Positions 54,067 through 64,000 of a stretch of 64,000 nucleotides of DNA are shown here, in pieces. Origin of the DNA: JAMLHH01 sp035515235 (lineage in GTDB: Bacteria > Bacteroidota > Bacteroidia > Chitinophagales > JADIYW01). Numbering within the stretch: the first letter of the stretch is position 1; every line of letters begins with the position of its first letter. The translations under genes and the position numbers were made by a program. Under the pieces are notes generated by a model, which had not been told where the DNA came from, ran no database searches, and worked only from the letters and a program-made list of their open reading frames with translations. The stretch lies in NCBI GenBank assembly GCA_035515235.1, contig DATJBS010000063.1, forward strand, positions 1 to 64,000, in the 5' to 3' direction.

Positions 54067-55260
54067 ATGCAATTGCCTACTTATACCCAATACAAAGACA
54101 TTTTTAAAGATTCTGACTTCCCTTTAGCATATGTAGATCTCGATTTATTAAATGAGAATATCAAAGCTATAAAAAATAGAGCTGGCAATAAAAAAATCAG
54201 AGTAGCTTCCAAATCCATTCGTTGCAAGTATGTATTAGAGCATATTCTTAAAAGTGACTCCATTTATCAAGGATTGATGACATTCACTGCGAGAGAAGCT
54301 TTAACCTTATTGGATGAAGGCTTTGATGATGTATTGATGGGTTATCCTGTAGTCAATCCAAGAGAATTAGAAGGCTTTTGTAAAGCAACAAAATCGGGAA
54401 AGTCAGCCGTACTCATGGTGGACAGCATTGAGCACTTTCAATTAATTGAGGATCAAGCCAAAAAACATGATGTCATACAGCCGGTTTGTATAGATGTAGA
54501 TATGTCTTCCGATTTCCCAGGAATTCATTTTGGAGTATATCGCTCACCAATCAATACAGTAGACAAATTCAAAACACTTGTAGATGCAGCTCAAGTTTTC
54601 CCACATGTGAAAATTATAGGCTTGATGGGTTACGAAGCTCAAATTGCAGGAGTTGGAGATAATTCACCTTATAATGGAATTAAAAATCCAGTGATAAAAA
54701 TGCTAAAAGTGTTTTCTATCAAAGAATTGAAAAATAGAAGAACGGCTTGTGTGCAATATCTAATAGAGAAAGGATTACAACCAACTCTTATCAATGGCGG
54801 AGGAACAGGAAGTATGGAATCTACTCGCGAAGAAGATGAAGTTACAGAGATCACTGTAGGCTCGGGTTTTTTCTCACCGGCGTTATTTGATTATTATAAT
54901 AATTTCCAACATTTACCTGCGGCAGGATTTGCTGTCCAAATCATCAGAAGTCCTCAAAAAGGAATGCTAACAGCTTTAGGTGGTGGATATATTGCTTCAG
55001 GATCAATTTCTTTAGACAAACAACCCAAACCTTATCTTCCTGAGGGAATAAAACTCACCGATAATGAAGGCACGGGAGAAGTTCAAACTCCATTTAATTA
55101 TAATGGTAAGGACAGTTTGAAAATTGGAGATCCTATATTTTTCAGACACAGTAAAGCTGGAGAATTGTGTGAAAGATTTGACAAGTTGTATTTGATTAAA
55201 AACGGAAAAATTACTGGCACCACTCCTACTTATAGAGGATTAGGTTGGACTTTTCTTTAA
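54067..55260 (+). CDS. PLP fold-III amino acid deaminase/aldolase
   Basis: A 397-residue protein with alanine-racemase-like barrel: PLP lysine in RVASKSIRCKYVLEH (about residue 48), GLMGYEAQIAG, INGGGTGSMESTREEDEVTEITVGSG, and a C-terminal D-serine-dehydratase-like domain with zinc-type ligands (FFRHSKAGELCERFD). Resembles the D-threonine aldolase/amino acid deaminase group (COG3616). Acts on D-amino acids or beta-hydroxy amino acids; substrate not settled. Overlaps the convergent FAD gene by 4 bases. Confidence 0.84.
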   Translation: MQLPTYTQYKDIFKDSDFPLAYVDLDLLNENIKAIKNRAGNKKIRVASKSIRCKYVLEHILKSDSIYQGLMTFTAREALTLLDEGFDDVLMGYPVVNPRELEGFCKATKSGKSAVLMVDSIEHFQLIEDQAKKHDVIQPVCIDVDMSSDFPGIHFGVYRSPINTVDKFKTLVDAAQVFPHVKIIGLMGYEAQIAGVGDNSPYNGIKNPVIKMLKVFSIKELKNRRTACVQYLIEKGLQPTLINGGGTGSMESTREEDEVTEITVGSGFFSPALFDYYNNFQHLPAAGFAVQIIRSPQKGMLTALGGGYIASGSISLDKQPKPYLPEGIKLTDNEGTGEVQTPFNYNGKDSLKIGDPIFFRHSKAGELCERFDKLYLIKNGKITGTTPTYRGLGWTFL

Positions 55261-56294
55261 GACTTAGGTAGGATTCTTTGCCAATTCACTTCTTTCATCA
55301 AAGGTTCTTGCAGATAGATATGATTCAATAAATGTTGTGAGAAATAAGGAGCGAGAGAAACGCCTTTACTTCCTAATCCATTGAAAACGTAATAATTAGG
55401 ATAATCTTTAGAACTTCCAATTAAAGGTTTGCGATCTCGTACATTCGGTCGAATTCCAGCATCTTGTTGTATGATTTTGTAGGGTACTTGAAGTACAGAT
55501 TCTATCTTTTCCTTTAATTCAGATAATCCTTTCTCTGTAATTTCCACATCTTCATTTCTCTCTAAAGTAGCGCCCACTTTATATTGATGATTACCCATTG
55601 GAATGAGCAACATGTTTTTATTCAAAATATAATCAAAATCGTCACCTTCAATTTCTATCACCAAAGTTTCTCCTTTAGTGCTCCACAATTCTATCTCTGG
55701 GAAAAAAGGATTATTTCTAATCTGATAACCTTCAGAAAAAATGATATTTTCAAAATGAATAGACTTGTATTGATGACTTTCTAATTGGGAATATTCAAAC
55801 TCCTCTTCTATCAGTAAATGATTGGATTTTAAAAATGATTTGTAAGCATCTAAAAATTTCACAGTATCTACCCAACCGCCTTTTTTGATGACACCAGCTG
55901 CAGAATGTGGTGCGATTCTTTCGTCTAATTGAGACACTATCGAATCCATAAAATCTATGTATTCTGATTCTGTTCTTTGAACTTCCCAATTATTGACATC
56001 TTCAAAAGTGGCGAGTAAACGATAAATTGGAATAGAATGAAATGATTTTATACCTAGTAACTGATCTAATTCCGCGTAAGTTTTGAATAAGGATTCGTAA
56101 AACATCTCATAGTTCCATGACTTTTTGACTCTTCGACCTGTTACAGGATTTATTAAACCTCCTGCGACATAACTAGAGCGACCTGCTAATGGCGTATCGA
56201 CAATTGCAACCGTTTTACCCATTTGAAGAGCTTGATAGGACAAAACACTTCCAGCAATACCTTGTCCTACAATGAGAAGATCGACTTTATTCAT
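55257..56294 (-). CDS. FAD-dependent oxidoreductase, MnmC1-like (DAO family)
   Basis: A 345-residue FAD enzyme: N-terminal DLLIVGQGIAGSVLSYQA Rossmann motif, SSYVAGGLINPVTGRRV, KVGATLERNEDVEI and GIRPNVRDRKPLIGSSKDYPNYYVFNG at the C-terminus (DAO fold). Immediately after mnmD with an 8-base overlap, so it probably supplies the oxidase step that in E. coli is the second half of bifunctional MnmC (cmnm5U to nm5U in tRNA). ATG 56294 chosen over TTG 56303. Confidence 0.78.
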   Translation of the reverse strand: MNKVDLLIVGQGIAGSVLSYQALQMGKTVAIVDTPLAGRSSYVAGGLINPVTGRRVKKSWNYEMFYESLFKTYAELDQLLGIKSFHSIPIYRLLATFEDVNNWEVQRTESEYIDFMDSIVSQLDERIAPHSAAGVIKKGGWVDTVKFLDAYKSFLKSNHLLIEEEFEYSQLESHQYKSIHFENIIFSEGYQIRNNPFFPEIELWSTKGETLVIEIEGDDFDYILNKNMLLIPMGNHQYKVGATLERNEDVEITEKGLSELKEKIESVLQVPYKIIQQDAGIRPNVRDRKPLIGSSKDYPNYYVFNGLGSKGVSLAPYFSQHLLNHIYLQEPLMKEVNWQRILPKS

Positions 56295-56979
56295 GGTGTA
56301 CAAAAGCTCTTGTCATTTCACGTTTTCCAGGAGGTCCAGGAATCGCTTCTATTTTCCAACCGGATGATTTCATAGCTCTTTTTACAGAACCTTTGGCACA
56401 ATAAGTCACTAAGATTCCTTTTTCAGACATATCGTTATATAAGTTTTCAAAGATGGCTTCCGTCCATAATTCTGGCTGAGCAGAAGGTGCAAAAGCATCA
56501 AAATATATCAAATCAATATTGCCAATTGTAGATCTAGTTTCTAAAAATTCATTTTGTTTGATGAGCGTAAATTGTGGGTTAATTTCTACTTTTTCATTCC
56601 ATGGAGTATCGTGCAATTTTAGAAACAAATCTTTTTGTACATCATCCATCTGATCGGTATAGTTCAACAATTCAATTTCTTGAAGTGTCAAAGTATAGGC
56701 TTCAGAAGCATAATATTCTATTTTTAAGGAAGTATTTTGAATATAAGATGCCGTAAGAAAAGCATTCAGTCCTGTACCAAAACCTACTTCATAAATCTTA
56801 ATAGTTTGAGGCTGATATTTTTCTATGAAATATTTCAAACCAGCTGCTATAAATACGTGATTGGACTCCTGAATTGCACCGTGTATAGAATGATAATGCT
56901 CATCCCATTGAGCTACAAAAAAGGTACTAGAACCGTCTGCTGTCGTAAAAAGTTCTCTTTTAGGATTGATCTTATTCAC
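56287..56979 (-). CDS. mnmD: tRNA (mnm5s2U34)-methyltransferase MnmD
   Basis: A 230-residue SAM methyltransferase corresponding to the methyltransferase half of MnmC. Visible: HYHSIHGAIQESNHVFI, YEVGFGTGLNAFLTAS (SAM loop, about 63-78), IYFDAFAPSAQPELWTE (about 158-174, the active region) and VTYCAKGSVKRAMKSSGW. Finishes mnm5 modification of wobble uridine in tRNA. Overlaps both neighbours (8 bases with the protease gene upstream, 8 with the FAD gene). Confidence 0.9.
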   Translation of the reverse strand: MNKINPKRELFTTADGSSTFFVAQWDEHYHSIHGAIQESNHVFIAAGLKYFIEKYQPQTIKIYEVGFGTGLNAFLTASYIQNTSLKIEYYASEAYTLTLQEIELLNYTDQMDDVQKDLFLKLHDTPWNEKVEINPQFTLIKQNEFLETRSTIGNIDLIYFDAFAPSAQPELWTEAIFENLYNDMSEKGILVTYCAKGSVKRAMKSSGWKIEAIPGPPGKREMTRAFVHHE

Positions 56980-59900
56980 TCTTCACAAATTTAGCACTTA
57001 GACTTTCATCATTATAGATGATTTGTAAAAAATACATACCTGAAGCTGCATTTTTTAAAGAATTGAAATATAGCTGTTGTGATCCATTATGTAACAACTC
57101 ATTTCTTTTTTCTAATAATCTCCCTGAAACATCTATAATTCTTAAGCTTTGTATAGATTCTATTGGGCTTTCCCAATGTATATTCAAAAGTCCATTTTGA
57201 AGATAATTGACTTTAAACAAGTTGTTTTTCTCATGATTTACGATACCTATTCCTATGTATTCGTAAGCTATAGAATCAATCAAAGAAATGACTGAATCTG
57301 TTGTAGATTTTGTAATTATTCGATAAAAATGCTCTCCACTATAATTGTGCAAAGAGTCAATCATTTGATACGGAACATTAGCACCATGCGCATCAATAGT
57401 ATGAATGTTTTGAAAATCAATCCCATTATCTGAATGCTGAACAGTATAAGAAACCACATCATTTTCTTTTTCGGCTTTCCATTCAATTGTAGTATGATTT
57501 GAAGTATCTGTTCTGTAAACTTTCATATCTGTAATAGCTACAAATGGATAGGCATCTTTTGAAGATAAATTACTGGTCAAATAAATTTCTGCATCTTTTT
57601 GGTCTAGAGATAATCTCAATTCATAACCATTCATGTAAGGCCAAAACTCAATACTATCAGGATGATAAAAGATATAATTTTCATCAAAATGATTGTTTCC
57701 AAATAGAGTATCAGTATTTAATCCATTATAAACCAAATATCCGATTTCTCCCATTCTTCTCACATTTTTATCAAAAGCTAGATAATTCAAATATTCTTCA
57801 TTTTTATTAAATAGTGTTAGTCGATAAGGTTTTAAAGCTTGATTTTCTGTTTGAATATGATAATATCTTTGAAGTAAAAACTTGTCTCTGTAAGTAGGCA
57901 TTACTGAATCATTGACAATAATATCCAATGTTACAGCTCCTAAACTCTCTCCTTGATCATCTAAAAATCCATAAACAACTCCATTAGAAATCAAGTCCAC
58001 CATTCCACTCCCGTCACTGATTCCAGTAGCAACAGTAGTGGCTGCATTAATTCTTCCGATTATATTATTATTGATTCTAAAATTATCTATCGCAACACCT
58101 TCTAACTGAATGTATTCATTGGAGGAAAAAGCATATCTAAAGAAAATAGTAGAATTGGAATTTCCATAAAAAATATCCAATGGAATGGAGGCAACTTGCC
58201 AATTTAATCGATTGCCATCCCAAACATCTAGTCCACTTTCTTTATTGTACCAATTATATCCAGAAAGAGAGAAACCAAATTTTAACCAATTTTCTCCATT
58301 ATAAGAATATTCCATCCAAAAATTATCTGTTCCAAATTCGGTATTATAGATCATTAAAAATGCCATTTCACTATTAATATTTAAAAGTGAAGGGTCAAAA
58401 CATCCGACGTACAAATAAGAATTCTCATTGGCATTGTAAAAGTTCTTAGCGTCAGTCACCCAAGCTTTTCCGGGATTATCTGCAACATTATATAGATAGT
58501 TTTTATTAGGCTCTCCTATTTCCCATGTATAATTCTGTCCTGAAGGAATAAAGAACTCTGCTGCTTCATCATCAAACGATTTCTCAATGGAGAGCTCTTG
58601 AATCGCTTTTAAGAAATCCAAACTTTTATTTTCAATAATATTGTTGGATAAAATAGAATCTTTAGAATAATCCAATTCAACACTAATAAAATTTGAATTA
58701 AAACTTGTAAAAGATACATATTCATCCAATTCATAAATGAAAGTTTCATAAGGTTCTATTTCACGAGAAATTTTTTCTGACAATCTCATAGTATCATTGA
58801 TGGTTACCAAGAGATTCACTTCACCGGAAGGTATAGATAATGGTGAATTGTTTTTAATTTTCACTTGAATAGGAATCTGAATAGGAAGCCTATTTTGATA
58901 AATACAATGAACAGAGGGCACTTCGATTTTCTCTAAGGATAAGTCAACATAACCATTATAAATGCGAATATCATCTATAGTATAACCTCCTGCAGTAGCG
59001 ATTGAAGTGGTAGGTCTTGAATTGGTAAAAGCAAACTTTAAAACATTATGGTTTGAGAAGAATTTACCTTGGTCAAACAATGCTTTAGATAAATTTATTT
59101 TGCTATAATTTGTTACGTCTCCATTAAAAACTTTAGAATTATAGAGTTCCTTAAGAAATATCCATTCATCTGTTTCTGCAGTTTTTATAAATAAAGAATC
59201 CCCTGGTTTAATATTTCGTTGAATTAATTTATAATCTAAATAAACCAAAGAATCCTTTTGATTTTCTAAATCGATATTCAAATAAAGAATATTTTTTGAA
59301 GCATTATTGTCTAAATATGAATCTACTGTAAGTGATTTTTGACCGCTAGGTGAAAAGGAAGCATCATGAATATTATATAATCTTCCCGTTTCAGTTTTTT
59401 GATAATCCCACTCAGGGAAGTCAGGTATATTTGAAAAAGATTGGTTGTAGAATAAGGTATCGGATGCACTTTCAAAATCTTGGAAATAAGGAAAGGAAGC
59501 AATCACTGATTCTCTTTGACTTACAAATTGAATCAAGGTATCATTTTGGCTTCGGGTATCATCTGCATATTGAATCCAAGCTGTAATTTTATAATCTCCT
59601 ACATTAGAAAAGTCATAGCTTTCTTCAGAGGCTAACTCATAAACATCATTTTTAAGCATATTTCCAATAATAACTTCGCGCACAGGAAAAGTATCAACTT
59701 GATAAAACAAGGAAACCATATTCGCTACTGTATTGGAGTAATTAGTAACAATAATTTTAATTTTTTCAGAATCAGTTAGTGCATATTCTGTTTGAATAGT
59801 ACCCGCATTAGGAGCAATAGAAGAAACTCCTACATCTTTAATTGCGAATGCACATGTACCTTGTCTTCTTGCTAAAACTTTTACAGCATTAGACTTCCAT

Positions 59901-62230
59901 CCTTCGAATGATCCAATTACAGGTCTTACTGCAAAAATGTAATCTTTACCATCTACAGCATTGTCGAAGTAAAAAATATTAGAAGTCGACTCTTCAATAT
60001 CATTCCACTGATTTTTTTCATTCAATAAGGAAACAATATACTTATCCGCTTCAGGTATTTTCGTCCAAGACAGTCTAATATTATCATAGCATATTTTAAC
60101 ACTGACATTTGAAATTTTTGGGCTGATGATGAAAGTATCTGAAACACTTAAAACTTTATCCTCCATTGATAAAGCTCTCAATAATACATTCGAATGATGA
60201 CCTTCAGGTGTATTCCAAGAATAGTAATTACTATCTGTAAACTGTTGAGCTATGGATATCCAATTCGCTCCACTATCTATAGAATATTGAAGTTGAATGG
60301 AGTCTGATATGGGTGTTCTCCATCTTAGAAGTTGAACACTGTTTGCATTTAAAACATCTTTTTCTAAAGGATAATTCCAAACAAATTCTTTAGAATTGAA
60401 CCAATATGAAATAGAAAAATCTTGATTTTCTGATATGATATTATATCCTTTTACCTTTAATTGATATTCACCTTCTGCGGGAAAATTAACTATAATCTGT
60501 TCTGAGTTATTAATACTATCTCGTCCTTCTTCAGCTACTCTTGAAGGATTAAATGAATTTAAAACTAATGGCAAAACTTTTTCACCATCTGGACCAACTA
60601 ATTCAATATCAATATCATTGACTAAAACTCTAGTGTTGGGAATAGAAGCCGGAGCATCATTCCAAGTGATCAAAAATTTAGCTTCAGTTGTACCTGCTGG
60701 TATTTGAAAAGTATAATTTTTCTCTTCATTGTTGATGATGCTATCTTCTATAAAATTTCCATCTTGAACTGCTTTTACAGCTTCGTAAGCATCTACTTTG
60801 CCAAAACCATATTCATAATCAGGACCTTTTCTACCTAAATCTTTTGCGGTATTGCATAAAATAGCTTTTACAGTAGCACTCGATGGCATAAAACCATATT
60901 TTTTCAAATAGGCTTCTTGCATCAAACCCACTACAGCAGTGACTATAGGTGATGCGAAAGATGTACCGTATCCATAGGTATAATTATCCGTAGGTGTAGG
61001 TAATACAATTCCTAAAGTTGGAACAAAAGAAGAGCTTCCTTTAGCCATTACATCAGGTTTTAATCTGCCATCATTGGTTGGCCCTTTTGCGCTGCCAGGA
61101 TAAAAGGTTTCATTGTTTTGAAGATTTCCTACAGTGATGATGTTTTTGCCATATTGAAAACCTGCAACAATAGTCTTATAATCATAAGCACATGCTGCTG
61201 CTGAATTACCTGCTGCAAAAACAGTGACCAATTCTGGTTCATCTAAAGAAAATTGATCTATCTGAACGCTTGCAGTATTATAACTATAATTAGAAAAACA
61301 CTTGTAAGCAGCACCTAAATTATAAGAGTGATTAGAAACATAAACTTCATAATTATTCTTTGCAGAAAGAATTTCATCTATTATATTTCCATAAAAATTA
61401 TAGACATAGACTTTAGATTTTGGAGCAATACCAATAGATTCTTCTCTTAGAATCCCTTTAGATGCAATAGCTCCTGTCACCATAGTGGTGTGTTGTGTTC
61501 CACCATTATTGTAAAAGTTATTTTCTACATTTTGAAATTGACCTTCTATATCTCTATGAAATCCAGTAAGTCCATAATCCCAAACCCCAATTTTTATATT
61601 TTCACCTTGAATACCTAGACCTTTTGGAATTTCTAATTGGACAGTGTTTACATTCACTAAACTTCTACCCACACTGAGCAGAGGTGTTCTAGTTTCAACT
61701 TGAGGCTCAATATAACTGACAAAACTATTTTTAGATAAAGATTCAATTTGTGCTTGATTAGCGATAACAGTACAAAACTTACCGGTTCTATCCCACTCGA
61801 ACAAAGTGATATTTAGCTCTTCTAAAACATCTTTCAATTCCTTCTCAGAACTCCAAAAATGAACATCTACAGGAATGCTTTCTTTAGAAATCCATTTTTT
61901 TTCTACTTCAAAATCTAGCTGAAACTGAGCACTTAATTTAGAAGAAGGATTGATGACTCCATATTGTAGAGACTTGTCCGAATTTATAAGATTTTGTTTT
62001 TGGGCATCTTCTAATCTTAATGCTACCCATTGATCCCCTAAATAATTAAAATTAGAAATGGATTGTGGGGATACGTTTGGACTTAATTGAATAATGACGA
62101 ATTCGCTTTTAGAAAATTGTCTTTTATTAGAATGAAGTTCAATAGGAATAATATCAATTTTACTTTGAGCTGATAAATTTTCTGTTGAGCCACACCATAA
62201 AAGTCCAAGCACTAAAAAAAGAAAACGCAT
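56972..62230 (-). CDS. Secreted S8 serine peptidase with T9SS C-terminal tail
   Basis: A 1,752-residue exported subtilase. Signal peptide to about 21; propeptide-like region; catalytic Asp 218 (GVWDYGL), His 247 (GGTQHTTMVTG), Asn 342, Ser 424 (GTSFASP); CARDB- and Ig-like blocks about 510-1300; two fibronectin-like regions; last about 80 residues (SLRIIDVSGRLLEKRN; NAASGMYFLQIIY) form a type IX secretion sorting domain. Degrades proteins outside the cell. It is the first gene of a minus-strand unit overlapping mnmD by 8 bases, an odd pairing with tRNA modification. Confidence 0.93.
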   Translation of the reverse strand: MRFLFLVLGLLWCGSTENLSAQSKIDIIPIELHSNKRQFSKSEFVIIQLSPNVSPQSISNFNYLGDQWVALRLEDAQKQNLINSDKSLQYGVINPSSKLSAQFQLDFEVEKKWISKESIPVDVHFWSSEKELKDVLEELNITLFEWDRTGKFCTVIANQAQIESLSKNSFVSYIEPQVETRTPLLSVGRSLVNVNTVQLEIPKGLGIQGENIKIGVWDYGLTGFHRDIEGQFQNVENNFYNNGGTQHTTMVTGAIASKGILREESIGIAPKSKVYVYNFYGNIIDEILSAKNNYEVYVSNHSYNLGAAYKCFSNYSYNTASVQIDQFSLDEPELVTVFAAGNSAAACAYDYKTIVAGFQYGKNIITVGNLQNNETFYPGSAKGPTNDGRLKPDVMAKGSSSFVPTLGIVLPTPTDNYTYGYGTSFASPIVTAVVGLMQEAYLKKYGFMPSSATVKAILCNTAKDLGRKGPDYEYGFGKVDAYEAVKAVQDGNFIEDSIINNEEKNYTFQIPAGTTEAKFLITWNDAPASIPNTRVLVNDIDIELVGPDGEKVLPLVLNSFNPSRVAEEGRDSINNSEQIIVNFPAEGEYQLKVKGYNIISENQDFSISYWFNSKEFVWNYPLEKDVLNANSVQLLRWRTPISDSIQLQYSIDSGANWISIAQQFTDSNYYSWNTPEGHHSNVLLRALSMEDKVLSVSDTFIISPKISNVSVKICYDNIRLSWTKIPEADKYIVSLLNEKNQWNDIEESTSNIFYFDNAVDGKDYIFAVRPVIGSFEGWKSNAVKVLARRQGTCAFAIKDVGVSSIAPNAGTIQTEYALTDSEKIKIIVTNYSNTVANMVSLFYQVDTFPVREVIIGNMLKNDVYELASEESYDFSNVGDYKITAWIQYADDTRSQNDTLIQFVSQRESVIASFPYFQDFESASDTLFYNQSFSNIPDFPEWDYQKTETGRLYNIHDASFSPSGQKSLTVDSYLDNNASKNILYLNIDLENQKDSLVYLDYKLIQRNIKPGDSLFIKTAETDEWIFLKELYNSKVFNGDVTNYSKINLSKALFDQGKFFSNHNVLKFAFTNSRPTTSIATAGGYTIDDIRIYNGYVDLSLEKIEVPSVHCIYQNRLPIQIPIQVKIKNNSPLSIPSGEVNLLVTINDTMRLSEKISREIEPYETFIYELDEYVSFTSFNSNFISVELDYSKDSILSNNIIENKSLDFLKAIQELSIEKSFDDEAAEFFIPSGQNYTWEIGEPNKNYLYNVADNPGKAWVTDAKNFYNANENSYLYVGCFDPSLLNINSEMAFLMIYNTEFGTDNFWMEYSYNGENWLKFGFSLSGYNWYNKESGLDVWDGNRLNWQVASIPLDIFYGNSNSTIFFRYAFSSNEYIQLEGVAIDNFRINNNIIGRINAATTVATGISDGSGMVDLISNGVVYGFLDDQGESLGAVTLDIIVNDSVMPTYRDKFLLQRYYHIQTENQALKPYRLTLFNKNEEYLNYLAFDKNVRRMGEIGYLVYNGLNTDTLFGNNHFDENYIFYHPDSIEFWPYMNGYELRLSLDQKDAEIYLTSNLSSKDAYPFVAITDMKVYRTDTSNHTTIEWKAEKENDVVSYTVQHSDNGIDFQNIHTIDAHGANVPYQMIDSLHNYSGEHFYRIITKSTTDSVISLIDSIAYEYIGIGIVNHEKNNLFKVNYLQNGLLNIHWESPIESIQSLRIIDVSGRLLEKRNELLHNGSQQLYFNSLKNAASGMYFLQIIYNDESLSAKFVKSE

Positions 62231-62301
62231 ATATAAATTGGTTTTGTTCTAAATATACTACTAAATAAAACTCCTTGAAATCAATCCTAGAAGAAAAAAC
62301 G

Positions 62302-62341
62302 AAAAAGGCACATCAATCTGACATGCCTTTTATAAAATAAT
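62302..62341 (-). terminator. Terminator of the SDR gene
   Basis: On the minus strand AAAAGGCA, 13-base part-paired loop, TGCCTTTTT. About 14 bases past the SDR stop. Confidence 0.75.
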
Positions 62342-62354
62342 TATTTTAAAATTT

Positions 62355-63170
62355 TTACACAAAGAAATCAGGCATCAGTTCAATACCAGGAGTCATTGCA
62401 TATTGATCTAAGTCTGTAATTCCTTCAGAGGCTAGTACTTCATCATCCACGAAGAAGTTTCCAGAACATTCCTTAGCTGATCTAGATAAGATATAATAAG
62501 CAGCATCTGCTAAAATCTCTGGTTTACGAGAATGTTTAGTCATTTCATCACCACCTAAAAGATTCTGAACTGCAGCTGTAGCAATAGTCGTACGTGGCCA
62601 TAATGCATTCACTCCTACTTTCCCTTTAAATTCTTCAGCCATACCTAATACACATAGACTCATATTATATTTAGCCATGCTGTAAGCTACGTGAGGGCCA
62701 AACCATCTTGGTTCAAAATTCAATGGTGGCGAAAGATTTAAGATATGTGGATTTTCAGCTTTCAAAAGATAGGGCAAGCATTTTTGTGAAGTTAGAAACG
62801 TACCTCTTCCATTCACTTGATGCATCAAATCATACCTTTTCATAGGAGTCTGCAAAGTAGGTGTCAGACTGATTGCACTTGCATTATTAATTAATATATC
62901 AATTCCTCCAAAGCGATCTATCGCTTGTTGAACTGCATCTTCTACTTGACTTTCTTCTCTGATATCGCACTGTACACCCAAACCTTGACCACCTGCTGCA
63001 TCTATTTCTGCTGCGGCAGTATAAATTGTACCTTCCAATTTAGGATGAGGAGTAATGGTCTTTGCAGCAATAACGACGTTTGCACCTTCTTGAGCTAATC
63101 TTTTACCAATAGCTAATCCAATACCTCGAGTTCCACCTGTAATAAATACAGTTTTATTTTTAAAATTCAT
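62355..63170 (-). CDS. SDR-family oxidoreductase (HSDL2-like)
   Basis: A 271-residue short-chain dehydrogenase. Cofactor motif VFITGGTRGIGLAIGKRL (TGxxxGIG, about 8-25), NNASAISLTP, catalytic YSMAKYNMS (YxxxK, about 162-170), and the HSDL2-type block PRTTIATAAVQNLLGGDEMT. Reduces or oxidises a carbonyl/alcohol with NAD(P). Substrate unknown. Single gene with its own terminator. Confidence 0.88.
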   Translation of the reverse strand: MNFKNKTVFITGGTRGIGLAIGKRLAQEGANVVIAAKTITPHPKLEGTIYTAAAEIDAAGGQGLGVQCDIREESQVEDAVQQAIDRFGGIDILINNASAISLTPTLQTPMKRYDLMHQVNGRGTFLTSQKCLPYLLKAENPHILNLSPPLNFEPRWFGPHVAYSMAKYNMSLCVLGMAEEFKGKVGVNALWPRTTIATAAVQNLLGGDEMTKHSRKPEILADAAYYILSRSAKECSGNFFVDDEVLASEGITDLDQYAMTPGIELMPDFFV

Positions 63171-63344
63171 TTTTCAGTCTTTAGTCTCTCTAAAATAGAT
63201 TTTTAGTATGGAAAATCATATATTTTTATAGAATTAAACACAATTGAATGAATGCGATAGATTTTGTACTTAACACTATTTACTTTACTATCTATAAAAC
63301 ACTTGAGATTTCTTTTATTACTATCAAATAAAACCTCCGAGCAA

Positions 63345-64000
63345 ATGAATAATGAAATAAAAAATTTAAATCTGATACTTTTAGACTCTTGGAATAACTT
63401 TTTGATATCTCTCCCATCATTTGCGATAGCTATTGCTATATTTTTATTGGGTATTTTTCTTATCAAATATTCTAGCAAAATAGCTTACCGACATATTGAC
63501 AAACAATCCAAAGATCCTTTAGTAAGTGACTTCTTAGTGAATATTATTTCAATTATTCTTTTCATCTTTCTAATTGTAATTACATTAAGCATATTAGGTT
63601 GGGGAAATATTACGAATAAAATTTTAGCAGGTGCAGGTATAGGAACATTTGTAATAGGACTCGCATTAAAGGATATTGGTGAAAATTTTCTTGCAGGTAT
63701 TTTAATGGCGTTTCGTCGACCTTTTAGAGTAGGAGATTTAATAGAGATACAAGGACTTAAAGGCAAAGTCATCAAATTGACATTAAGAGAGACCACTATC
63801 AAATCATTAGATGGTAGAGATATTTATATTCCAAATGGTTTGATTGTAAGAAATCCATTACAAAATTATACCATAGATAATTACATTCGAAATGAGTTTA
63901 TGATTGGATTAGATTACGATGATGATGTTGATGAAATCTTAAAATTAATTGAAGAAACTGTCTTGAGCTTCGACGAAATCGTAAAAATACCTTTACCGAT
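63345..64000 (+). CDS. Mechanosensitive channel MscS-like, N-terminal part
   Basis: Open from ATG 63345 to the window end (218 codons, incomplete). Hydrophobic segments at about 24-40, 68-88 and 93-115, then the MscS pore-and-beta core: GLALKDIGENFLAGILMAFRRPFRVGDLIEI, cited by position about 104-136, followed by TTIKSLDGRDIYIPNGLIV (about 149-167). Releases solutes at osmotic down-shock. The C-terminus is outside the window. The frame on the other strand here is a shadow. Confidence 0.9.
   Translation, partial: MNNEIKNLNLILLDSWNNFLISLPSFAIAIAIFLLGIFLIKYSSKIAYRHIDKQSKDPLVSDFLVNIISIILFIFLIVITLSILGWGNITNKILAGAGIGTFVIGLALKDIGENFLAGILMAFRRPFRVGDLIEIQGLKGKVIKLTLRETTIKSLDGRDIYIPNGLIVRNPLQNYTIDNYIRNEFMIGLDYDDDVDEILKLIEETVLSFDEIVKIPLP

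Noticed and set aside
63485..63802. 105-codon minus-strand frame
   Set aside because: Antisense shadow of the MscS-like gene, which has clear family motifs.

Overview
The window reads as a chromosomal segment of an AT-rich member of the Bacteroidota. Evidence: several TAnnTTTG -7 promoter elements, lipoproteins with Bacteroidota-type signals, a giant subtilase with a type IX secretion C-terminal tail, and Bacteroidota-type gene families. The genus cannot be read from the sequence. No rRNA, tRNA or CRISPR array was seen.

Bases 1-10200 are accessory DNA. Two direct copies of an IS1182-like element flank a lipoprotein gene. Three segments follow one another: A (lipoprotein), B (an AraC-led eight-gene redox/detoxification run) and C (a Fic protein). 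Each is bounded by its own perfectly matching 9-base inverted end, and segments are separated by ~130-base imperfect palindromes. This is the architecture of integron-like gene cassettes, although the core differs from the classical GTTRRRY and no integrase is present. Both IS copies sit at the same point in the core site.

Bases 10200-20200 are mostly ordinary: asnA, a small lipoprotein, a fluoride riboswitch driving a frameshifted CLC-type fluoride channel gene, a DDAH-like/arginine deiminase pair, a large nuclease-helicase and a fasciclin protein. Bases 20328-29458 form a defence operon with a near-ideal Bacteroidota promoter: C5 methyltransferase, a 60-residue unknown protein, a MORC-like GHKL ATPase, a Z1 helicase, a PD-(D/E)XK protein and an AIPR protein. 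A gene-tail remnant and duplicated REP-like repeats follow.

Bases 30278-43914 hold sugar and stress genes: an SSS symporter gene broken by a TAG codon, a GH2 beta-galactosidase, two MDR reductases, two GlcG/HbpS-like proteins, an NfeD-like/flotillin pair, an arsR-arsM pair and a TPR protein.

Bases 44117-53059 are the most unusual operon. A partner-switching module (STAS, RsbW-like kinase, RsbU-like phosphatase, a kinase-like/GNAT fusion) runs directly into a LuxC-ligase fusion, a LuxE-like protein and an MFS exporter. No luciferase and no sigma factor are present. It looks like a regulated carboxylate-to-aldehyde pathway with export. The remainder carries a hydrolase, a PLP enzyme, a tightly overlapped protease-mnmD-FAD oxidoreductase set, an SDR enzyme and the start of an MscS channel.
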